Assembly (NCBI GenBank): GCA_938041435.1
Contig: CALISR010000002.1
Span: 1-64,000, forward strand
Length of the DNA: 64,000 nucleotides
Direction of reading: 5' to 3'
DNA from: an uncultured Candidatus Saccharibacteria bacterium
Lineage (GTDB): Bacteria; Patescibacteriota; Saccharimonadia; Saccharimonadales; Saccharimonadaceae
A program made the translations under genes and the position numbers. A model generated the notes under the pieces. The model saw nothing but the letters and a program-made list of their open reading frames with translations. It did not search any database and had not been told where the DNA came from. The stretch's first letter is position 1, and every line of letters starts with the position of its first letter. Below, piece after piece: positions 1-6,351 of the stretch.

Positions 1-817
1 CCGGAACCATAGGTGAGTCCGAGCGCCGCTCGACGGCCATGAACAGCCCCATCGCGGCCAGTCCGACGGCAACGCCACCAAGCGTGCGCGCACTAGTCCA
101 CCCCCAGGCCGACCCCTCCAGCAGGACGACCGTCACTGCTCCAACAGCAAGAATTGCCAGCAATGTCCCAAGCCAATCCACTCCTGAGTTATTGCGGTCT
201 GTACTTCGGTCCTTCACATACCACGACGCCAGCCAAGATGCTACCCCCACAGGAACGTTAATCCAAAATATGGAGCGCCACCCAGCGACTAAGACTAAAC
301 CCCCGCCTGCCAGTGGCCCCACTGCGATGGCTAACCCAGAGATGAGCCCGTAGATCCCGGTGGCTCGCGCCCGCTCACGTCCGGCGGCGTAGCGATCAGA
401 GATCATCGGAATACCGACGCCTAGGAAGATCGCCCCACCGACCGCCTGAAGAGCCCGGAAAGCGTTGAGTACAAGCATCGAAGGGGCTAATGCACACACG
501 GCCGACCCCACCGTGAACAGGACCAGCCCCCATCGGAACAATCGTAGCCGCCCCAGACTTCTGCTCAGAGTTGCTGCAGACATCAGCAACGCCCCCAATG
601 GCAGCGTGTAGGCGTTAACCACCCATTGCAGCTCACTCTGCGACGCGCCAAGACTCTTCCCGATATCACCTAGTGCCACCGACACCACCGTGATATCCAG
701 GACGTTCATGAAACTCACCGTACAGACAAGCACAAGTGCCAGAACGCGACTATTTATTAGCCCTGCTACTTTGCGACTACTCGACTCGATTACAGCTCCC
801 ATATTCTGTCGATTCAC
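1..817 (-). CDS. MFS drug exporter, DHA2 (EmrB-like) family, partial
   Basis: This is the N-terminal part of a multidrug efflux permease that runs off the left edge. The frame is open from a GTG at 817, preceded by GAGGAG at a spacing of 8; an in-frame ATG lies at 802. The translation has the helix-1 signature FMNVLDITVVSVAL, then LQWVVNAYTLPLGALLMSAA, RLFRWGLVLFTVGS and a helix-4/5 segment with RALQAVGGAIFLG, the order seen in DHA2 (14-TM) proton-drug antiporters. Composition is GC-richer than the core genes, and relatives are common in Actinobacteria, so transfer from a host lineage is plausible (inference). The substrate cannot be told. About 270 residues are visible. Confidence 0.85.
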   Translation of the reverse strand, partial: MNRQNMGAVIESSSRKVAGLINSRVLALVLVCTVSFMNVLDITVVSVALGDIGKSLGASQSELQWVVNAYTLPLGALLMSAATLSRSLGRLRLFRWGLVLFTVGSAVCALAPSMLVLNAFRALQAVGGAIFLGVGIPMISDRYAAGRERARATGIYGLISGLAIAVGPLAGGGLVLVAGWRSIFWINVPVGVASWLASWYVKDRSTDRNNSGVDWLGTLLAILAVGAVTVVLLEGSAWGWTSARTLGGVAVGLAAMGLFMAVERRSDSPMVP

Positions 818-904
818 TCGTTGTTCTCCTCAACATTTAGCCTACTGTCAACTGATTAGGCTCTGCAAGCCTACCTGGATAATCTTCCCATCCAGTACCA
901 CGAG

Positions 905-983
905 CTGTCGATCCACTCCTCGACAGCATTGAAGTCGGTCGTTAGTAATCCCTGTATTATATAGATAAAGGTCATTTCTCGGC
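905..983 (-). pseudogene. Degenerate copy of the start of the 1630-2064 coiled-coil gene
   Basis: The plus-strand text here (for example gacagcattgaagtcggtcg, then a cat followed by ttctcggccatatttctata) aligns base for base, with scattered substitutions, to 2004-2077, which is the start of the coiled-coil gene on the same strand. Only about the first 25 codons and the region just upstream are recognisable. It is a vestige of a duplicated or rearranged copy lying just upstream of the MFS gene. Confidence 0.6.
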
Positions 984-1056
984 CATATTTCTATATAACC
1001 ATAGAAGATATACCATGTAAAGGCTGCCGTACTAGCTCACCACCTCTGCAACATAA

Positions 1057-1380
1057 CTAAAAGCATGTAAAGCATAAAGTTTGCACAAAAATAAGGTAGG
1101 GCCTATTTCTCCCGTTAACATACTCCACCCCAGAGTTATTGTTCACTTTAGCCGTGAAAATCGGTGAATGATTTGGAGTGGTTGTCGTCGATTTTTGTTG
1201 GCTCTCTGGACACATTCTGGTCACTGGTAGGTCGCTTCCCATAGAGAGCATAGAATCAGCTATCCATCCTGAGCCGTACCCATTCACTTTGTACCAGTAG
1301 TTACTGGTGCCGTACAGGCCTTTGACGTAGCTACAATGATTGAATCACCAGACGCTGAGCCAGTTAGCCGTCTCCCGTCC
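1057..1380 (-). pseudogene. Remnant of a secreted protein with a bacterial SH3-like repeat
   Basis: One minus-strand frame reads YVKGLYGTSNYWYKVNGYG then GWIADSML and GSDLPVTRMCPE, which resembles the end of SH3b repeats in cell-wall hydrolases of Gram-positive bacteria. The upstream half of the repeat (GSASGDS) is in a different frame, so at least one frameshift separates them. No start codon or signal peptide can be joined to it. Probably a decayed fragment of an actinobacterial-type muralytic or surface protein; the family call rests on a short stretch and is tentative. Confidence 0.35.
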
Positions 1381-1629
1381 TGGCGGGCTGTTTGTGGCTG
1401 AATCGTGATCTGATTGTGGGTAAACGCGATGCACCTCGCTATGCGGACCACATCCTGCTGCCAGGGGGCAGCCAGTGCATCCTTGCGGGCTACCGGGCAC
1501 GTCCAAGGTTGGGTTCTAGAACACCTACCCTCCAGCAAAGTAGGCGACACCTACATCGCTGACGCAGCGGCAGACAAAGCAGCAGACGCCAGTGAGCCGG
1601 CGTCCAACGGAGTGATCGAGGTGCCTGCG

Positions 1630-2064
1630 CTACGCCGCCTGCAACCTGCTCTCGATAATCACCACACGTCTCGCAAGCTGCTCATGCTGGGTGGTGAGTA
1701 GCCACAGTGCACCTTTCGTTTCGAGGGCGTCTTGCCGCTGAGTTTTGATGTCTTTACTGAGTGTGTCGATCCGCTCGGTTACTTCCTGATGGTTGTGATC
1801 GATCTTTTCGTCCAGCTCTGCGAATCGGTTGTCAATCTTATTGAACTGAGCACTAATAGCGTCGAAACCTTCTTCCATGGCGGTACGCAGATCTTTAACT
1901 TCGCTGCGCACGTCCTTTATTTCACGCTCAAGTTTGTCGAGGCGGCTATCTATAGCGTCCAAACGTCCTTCGATCTTATCAAAACGCTTATTGTTTCGCT
2001 CCTCCATGGCATTGAAGTTAGTGGTTAGTAGTTCTTGTATGCGTTGGAAGTCTTTTTCAGTCAT
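1630..2064 (-). CDS. Small coiled-coil protein
   Basis: 144 residues starting MTEKDFQRIQELLTTNFN. I chose the ATG at 2064 because the open frame further upstream has no coding character. The body is almost continuous heptad-type coiled coil (RLDAIDSRLDKLEREIKDVR, then QFNKIDNRFAELDEKID and ERIDTLSKDIK). The C-terminus LWLLTTQHEQLARRVVIIE is more hydrophobic but too short and charged for a sure membrane anchor. No domain of known function is visible. It lies in the accessory island between decayed genes, and a vestigial copy of its start lies near 905-983. Proteins of this kind accompany mobile or surface loci but nothing here decides a role. Confidence 0.6.
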   Translation of the reverse strand: MTEKDFQRIQELLTTNFNAMEERNNKRFDKIEGRLDAIDSRLDKLEREIKDVRSEVKDLRTAMEEGFDAISAQFNKIDNRFAELDEKIDHNHQEVTERIDTLSKDIKTQRQDALETKGALWLLTTQHEQLARRVVIIESRLQAA

Positions 2065-2170
2065 ATTTCTATTTAAGCATGGTAGGCTGGGAGGGTAAAG
2101 GTTAGGTGGCCAATAGTGGGAGCGGCATGTTTGGTAATATTCTGCAATATTGCTACACTGATTTATAGAT

Positions 2171-2365
2171 ATGACAGCAGCAGAAATAACGCAACGCCAG
2201 CAGTTAATTCGGGCAATTATCGGCTCACACGAGCTTGAAGGTGTGGCGGTTACGAATACTACCAAGCGCTTACTTGAGGCCTTTGCGCGAGGAGACGTCT
2301 CGGCTGATGAGTTGGTAGCGCAGGCGCAGGCTAGTCTCAACGAGAAAGGTCGGCAAGCACGTTAA
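2171..2365 (+). CDS. VbhA-like antitoxin of a Fic toxin system
   Basis: A 64-residue protein with the layout of class I Fic antitoxins. Residues about 19-24 read SHELEG, which matches the inhibitory-helix motif (S/T)xxxE(G/N) whose Glu enters the Fic ATP site and blocks AMP transfer. Residues about 37-51 read FARGDVSADELVAQA, matching the second conserved helix of VbhA proteins (F..GEIS.DEL). The stop codon is followed after 5 nt by the ATG of a Fic-like reading frame at 2371, the classic antitoxin-toxin order. The toxin is broken, so this is an orphan antitoxin. The family assignment comes from motifs and gene order only. Confidence 0.7.
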   Translation: MTAAEITQRQQLIRAIIGSHELEGVAVTNTTKRLLEAFARGDVSADELVAQAQASLNEKGRQAR

Positions 2366-2370
2366 CGGGT

Positions 2371-2515
2371 ATGGCGTACGAGCTGGCCAATGGCCCATAC
2401 GTCGATCCAGCAACTGGTGTCATGTGCAATCGACATGGCATTTGAGACATGGTTACTTTGGCGCGAATCGAGCAAAACTATGCAACGCTGATGGCAACGA
2501 GGATAATGCAAGAGT
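2371..2515 (+). pseudogene. Broken 5' end of a Fic-domain toxin gene
   Basis: Reading from the ATG at 2371 gives YVDPATGVMCNRHGI at residues 10-24, which matches the start typical of Fic proteins (YxDPxTGVLxNxLGI). An in-frame TGA follows at 2443-2445. The same frame then continues as DMVTLARIEQNYATLMATRI, which again looks like the next Fic helix (xLARxExxxxxxR). Homology ends near 2515, where the recombinase frame takes over. The HPFxxGNGR catalytic core is absent from the window. The TGA could be a point mutation or reflect decay after truncation. The gene cannot make an active AMP-transferase. Confidence 0.65.
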
Positions 2516-3576
2516 GGCGGCCTGACCACCGTGCCGACCGCCTCACTGCCAGAGAAGCCGGTGACGGTGCAGCTACTCAGCAAGGTGCTACACAATCCCT
2601 TCTATGTCGGTGAGGTGGTCTACCAAGGGGTGCACTATGCCGGGAGCCATGAGCCCTTGGTGGATCGAGCGACGTATGAGTCGGTGCAGACGCTGCTGGC
2701 CACCCGCGTCAACGGTGAGCGGACGGTCAAGCACGCCCACTACCTGAAGTCGACGATCTACTGCGGCATCTGTGGTTCCCGTCTCATCGTGACGAATGTG
2801 AAGCCCCGCGGTGTGGTCTATGAGTACTTCGTCTGCTTGGGGCGGCACTCCAAGAAGCAGCCGCAGTGCTCGTTTCGGGCAACGCTGGCGGAGCAGATTG
2901 AGGATGAGATCGTCCAGCTCTATGACCGAGTGGCGTTGCGGCCTGGGCAGCGAGCTGTCCTCGAAACTGCCCTGCAGCGGCAGCTCGCCATGCTGGTAGC
3001 GGAGTCGACTCAGCGGCTGACGGAAGCGAAGACCGTGCGACGACGGCTCGAACGGGAGCGAGACAAGCTCCTCCAAGCTCACTACGCCGACGCCATTCCG
3101 CTTGACGTCCTCAAGCGTGAGCAAAGCCGGATAAGCCGTGAGCTGCGCGGTGTGGAGCGGCAGATGACGGGGCTGGAGGGTGAGATGACAGAGCGGCAGG
3201 CCTTGGTCGGGCAAGCGTTAGATATTGCCCAGCACATGGCCACCGCCTACCGGCAGGCTCCTGAGCACATCCGGCGCATGCTCAACCACGTGCTCTTCGA
3301 CAAGGTGTACATCACACCAGACGACGAGACCGGGCTGCTCACTGCGATAGTGCGCTACCAGCCACCGTTTGATGGGGTGCTGGGGGTGAGAGGAGAGCCG
3401 TGCCTGAGCAAAGAGGGTGTGGAGGTAGGAGATAGCGACAGCCTGGAAGCCTCTGGAGACGACGAAGTCACATTGGGCCAGCCAAGTGACATCGTCGTCT
3501 CGGTGCCAGAAGGGTCAGGCTTGCACGGTCTGCCAGATGATGGCCTTCCTGCCCTGAAACCTAGCAAAAACAAGCA

Positions 3577-3612
3577 AAAACCCACGTCATGGGGCTTCCA
3601 TGACGTGGGTTT
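3577..3612 (-). terminator. Rho-independent terminator of tRNA-Pro
   Basis: On the minus strand AACCCACGTCATG pairs with CATGACGTGGGTT across a short loop and is followed by TTTTTGCTTGTTTTT. It lies about 15 nt after the tRNA-Pro 3' end. Confidence 0.85.
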
Positions 3613-3626
3613 GAGTGTTGACTCAA

Positions 3627-3702
3627 TGGTCGGGGTGACAAGACTTGAACTTGCGACCTCACGGCCCCCAGCCGTACGCGCTACCAGCTGCGCCACACCC
3701 CG
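3627..3702 (-). tRNA. tRNA-Pro (anticodon GGG)
   Basis: Minus strand: acceptor CGGGGTG pairs with CACCCCG; the D arm contains AGCTGGTAG; the anticodon arm TACGG-CTGGGGG-CCGTG gives anticodon GGG; the T arm is GCAAG-TTCAAGT-CTTGT. Discriminator A and CCA are encoded in the DNA. The recombinase remnant ends against the 3' side of this tRNA, the usual attachment position for integrating elements. Confidence 0.93.
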
Positions 3703-3836
3703 ACAACGTCTCTCATTATAGCACAATTGGTGACGCGTGCTCAAAATAACCACTCTGTTACTTTCACATTATACAAGTTTATTATCTCATGCTGCAGAGC
3801 CCATATATGTTATACTAGAAAGGTTAATGAGTAATC

Positions 3837-3865
3837 GTGGGAGGCACCCAAGCCGCTTGCACCAC
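3837..3865 (+). promoter_or_regulatory. Possible L1 autoregulatory leader hairpin
   Basis: The rplA leader contains GTGGGAGGCACCC followed by a segment ending CACCAC, closing a GTGG/CCAC stem. This resembles the short L1-binding leader found before rplA or L1 operons in many bacteria. A -10-like TATACT is at 3811-3816. The match is from memory of the motif and untested. Confidence 0.4.
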
Positions 3866-3877
3866 AGAAAGGATACT

Positions 3878-4858
3878 ATGGCAAAAAAAGCCGATCTGCT
3901 TGAAAAAGCAGCAGAGCTGAAACTCGATGTTTCAGAAAAAAATACCATTGCAGAGATTGAGGCGGCCATCGCTGCAGCAAACGACAAGGATGTCATTGCC
4001 CAGCGCGAAGCCACCGTTGCAAAGGCTGGTAAGCGTAGCCAAAAGGCTCTCGACGAGGCCGAAGCGAAGGCTGAGAAAGAAGCCCGCAAAGAGGCTGGCG
4101 ACACAACCCCTCAGGGTGATGTCGATGCAGCTATCAAGAAAGGGCCCGCGCCAAAGGTTCGCCCACTGATCGAGCGCCGTGGTAAGGCCTATCGCAAGCT
4201 AGCTGAGAAGGTTGAGAAAGACAAGGCATACTCGCTGGACGAAGCGCTCCAGCTGGCAACCGAGACCAACCCTGCTAAGTTTGATGCAAGTGTTGAACTG
4301 CACGTCCGCCTTGGTGTTGATCCGCGCCAGGCCGATCAAAATATCCGCTCGACAGTCGTCCTGCCGCACGGCACAGGTAAGACTGTTCGCGTTGCCGTCT
4401 TTGCGCCAGAAGCCGAGGTTGCAACTGCTACCAAAGCAGGGGCAGACATTGCTGGCGAGGAGGCTATCATCAAGTTGCTCGACAAGGGTACGTTAGACTT
4501 TGACGTTTTGATCGCCACCCCGCAGTACATGCCAAAGCTTGGTAAGTACGCCCGTCTGCTTGGGCCAAAAGGGCTGATGCCCAACCCCAAGAGCGGCACC
4601 GTAACGACCGATATTGCAACTGCTGTGACTGAGGCAAAAGCTGGTAAGGTGGAGTACCGCGTAGACAAGCAAGCCGCGATTCACCTCAGTATCGGCAAAG
4701 TAAGCTTTGGTACAGAGAAGCTCCGCGCTAACGCCGATGCCTTCTTCACCAGCTTGCAAGCTCAAAAGCCAAGCTCGCTTAAGGGTGTGTATGTCAAATC
4801 CATCGCAGCTGCAACGACGATGGGGCCCGGCATCAAGGTTGAGCACAAACTCGACTAG
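3878..4858 (+). CDS. rplA: 50S ribosomal protein L1, with N-terminal extension
   Basis: Ribosomal protein L1 of the large-subunit L1 stalk; in most bacteria it also represses its own mRNA. I start it at the ATG at 3878 (MAKKADLLEKAAEL), with AGAAAGGA just upstream, rather than at earlier start codons in the same frame. The product is 326 residues against about 230 for ordinary L1. Residues about 1-95 are a Lys/Ala/Glu-rich extension whose beginning (LLEKAAELKLDVSEKNTIAE) looks like a small SAP/LEM-type helical module. The canonical part follows (SLDEALQLATETNPAKFDAS, then GPKGLMPNPKSGTVT). rplK is not adjacent, unlike the usual rplK-rplA pair. A strong terminator follows. Confidence 0.95.
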   Translation: MAKKADLLEKAAELKLDVSEKNTIAEIEAAIAAANDKDVIAQREATVAKAGKRSQKALDEAEAKAEKEARKEAGDTTPQGDVDAAIKKGPAPKVRPLIERRGKAYRKLAEKVEKDKAYSLDEALQLATETNPAKFDASVELHVRLGVDPRQADQNIRSTVVLPHGTGKTVRVAVFAPEAEVATATKAGADIAGEEAIIKLLDKGTLDFDVLIATPQYMPKLGKYARLLGPKGLMPNPKSGTVTTDIATAVTEAKAGKVEYRVDKQAAIHLSIGKVSFGTEKLRANADAFFTSLQAQKPSSLKGVYVKSIAAATTMGPGIKVEHKLD

Positions 4859-4881
4859 TAAATGAGAGTATAGCACTCGCC

Positions 4882-4919
4882 ATAATACTGCCAGTCAGGG
4901 AAGCTGGCAGTATTATTTA
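4882..4919 (+). terminator. Terminator after rplA
   Basis: ATAATACTGCCAG pairs perfectly with CTGGCAGTATTAT across a 9-nt loop, followed by TTAT. Confidence 0.85.
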
Positions 4920-5002
4920 TGTGCCTACCTATGCATGGTATGATGGAATGAGTGGTGATACTCTCATACTATTCATTCATCACCACAATAACGGAGGTGC
5001 TT

Positions 5003-5512
5003 ATGAAAAAATATGTCTACTCACTGGTTGGGAATATTGGTTATTTTGAGCGATTTTTGCAGCCGCAGACACCAGAGCAGGTTGCACAAAAGGTGAGCCA
5101 GGCTATTGCTGACCCAACTGTCCTTGATGGCAACCGTTGCTTTAGTATCTGCGTGTGGGCGCTGCCAGATGGTATTGACCATCCAAAGAATGTGCCAAAG
5201 GATAGCTTGGCTGATGGCTACTATATGCAATGTGCTGGGTCGAATACCGGCATGACTATTGAAGTGCGCGTGCCAGATACAGATAATCACACGGCTCAGT
5301 ATCCATATATCCACTATGTGATTGCCCGAGAGCCAGTGGCTGATAAAGAGCAATTCGTTCCACTCACCTGGCAGCGCGATGGCGAACCATTTACGATTCG
5401 TATTCATCCAGAAGAGGTACTTACGGGAGAACAAGCTGGGCAGATCTTCACAGATTATATTACAAAGGGCAGTATACCGTCTGAATCGGTTTTGCGAAAG
5501 ATTGATATATAG
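5003..5512 (+). CDS. Hypothetical protein, 169 aa
   Basis: I do not recognise this protein. The start at 5003 is set by GGAGGT 7 nt upstream; an earlier in-frame start at 4952 has no such site and overlaps the promoter region. The product is soluble, with no signal peptide or membrane segment. It begins MKKYVYSLVGNIGYFERFL and contains SICVWALPDGIDHP and a C-terminal IRIHPEEVLTGEQAGQIF. It looks like a mixed alpha/beta fold with two Cys residues. It lies alone between the rplA terminator and tmk, 41 nt upstream of tmk, and may be co-transcribed with it. Confidence 0.75.
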   Translation: MKKYVYSLVGNIGYFERFLQPQTPEQVAQKVSQAIADPTVLDGNRCFSICVWALPDGIDHPKNVPKDSLADGYYMQCAGSNTGMTIEVRVPDTDNHTAQYPYIHYVIAREPVADKEQFVPLTWQRDGEPFTIRIHPEEVLTGEQAGQIFTDYITKGSIPSESVLRKIDI

Positions 5513-5553
5513 GGAATGGGGGTATTTTGCAATAAAAATAAGAGGTTATATGA

Positions 5554-6219
5554 ATGACTCAGCACCAAGGTAACTACATCGTCATTGAGGGAATTGATGG
5601 CACGGGCAAATCGACCCAAGTAGAGCTTCTCGCTAACTACTATCGGGCTCAAGGCCATTCAGTGACGGTTGTCGAGGAGCCGAGCAGCAACGACCCAGCC
5701 CAGACCACGCCAATTGCTCACTACCTCCGCACCGTTATCAAAAACGGTAATCTCCATCGCGACCCGGAGATCAACCTCGCGCTGCTCAGCGCTGCCCGGA
5801 GTGAACTATGGCAGCATATCATCCAACCAGCATTGGAGTGCGGTGAGACCGTCCTTGCGTCACGCAATTATTTTTCAACACTCGCATACCAGGGGTATGG
5901 CGAAGGTCTGAGCCAAGAGCATATCCGTCAGGTTACTGCCTTATTTACCAGTCAACGCTACCTTGCGCCAGACCATCTCATTATTCTCATGCTTAATAAT
6001 GCGCAAGAGCGTATGCATCGCATCCAGCAGCGAGGTGCACTTACTACGCCGGACGCCTTTGAATCACAAGGTACAGACTTCCAGCAACGCGTCTATGCTG
6101 GTTATGGTGCTCTCGCTAGAGATTATCAGGTGCCTATAATTCAGTGTATGAGCGATGATGGTGTATACAAATCGCCCCACGAGATCCAGTGTGAAGTTCT
6201 TTCGATCATTAGCTCATAA
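5554..6219 (+). CDS. tmk: Thymidylate kinase
   Basis: dTMP kinase, which phosphorylates dTMP to dTDP in the cytoplasm for DNA synthesis. The 221 residues match the family length (about 210). The P-loop GIDGTGKST is at residues 13-21; the dTMP-binding segment SRNYFSTLAYQGYG corresponds to the family DRYxxSTxAYQ with Asp-Arg replaced by Ser-Arg; a LID-like stretch RIQQRGALTTPDAFE follows. The replaced Asp is unusual but the Arg is kept. A Met start at 5554 with a weak AAGAGG upstream is used. CPR genomes rely on nucleotide salvage, so the gene is expected core. Confidence 0.93.
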   Translation: MTQHQGNYIVIEGIDGTGKSTQVELLANYYRAQGHSVTVVEEPSSNDPAQTTPIAHYLRTVIKNGNLHRDPEINLALLSAARSELWQHIIQPALECGETVLASRNYFSTLAYQGYGEGLSQEHIRQVTALFTSQRYLAPDHLIILMLNNAQERMHRIQQRGALTTPDAFESQGTDFQQRVYAGYGALARDYQVPIIQCMSDDGVYKSPHEIQCEVLSIISS

Positions 6220-6351
6220 TATTTACTGAAGAATACCCTGAGAGGCTATTTGGCATAGAAATATCATCTGCTTTTCATAATAGATAGAAGCACACTCCTC
6301 AGAGGTCAACTCTTGTGATTTTTTGATAACTTTGCTACAGTTGTATGCACT

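Larger units (their letters stand above)
2507..3721 (+). pseudogene. C-terminal half of a large serine recombinase
   Basis: The frame opens after a TAA at 2504-2506 and has no natural start (first possible GTG at 2531). It begins inside the recombinase domain (GLTTVPT, then LLSKVLHNPFYVGEVVYQG) and continues with a zinc ribbon with Cys pairs (YCGICGSRLIV ... FVCLGRH ... PQCSF). A long coiled coil and a C-terminal tail (MLNHVLFDKVYI) follow. The N-terminal resolvase domain with its catalytic Ser is missing. Upstream it is joined to the Fic remnant near 2515. Downstream the frame runs on through a terminator and an antisense tRNA-Pro, so the true stop is probably lost and the end at 3721 is formal. 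GC-richer than the core genes. Remnant of an integrated element. Confidence 0.8.

Noticed and set aside
3355..3753. Minus-strand frame reading RGVAQLVARTAGGREVASSS
   Set aside because: This is the well-known translation artefact of a tRNA gene (here tRNA-Pro).
4336..4876. Antisense frames over rplA
   Set aside because: Shadows of the ribosomal protein gene; no start signals.
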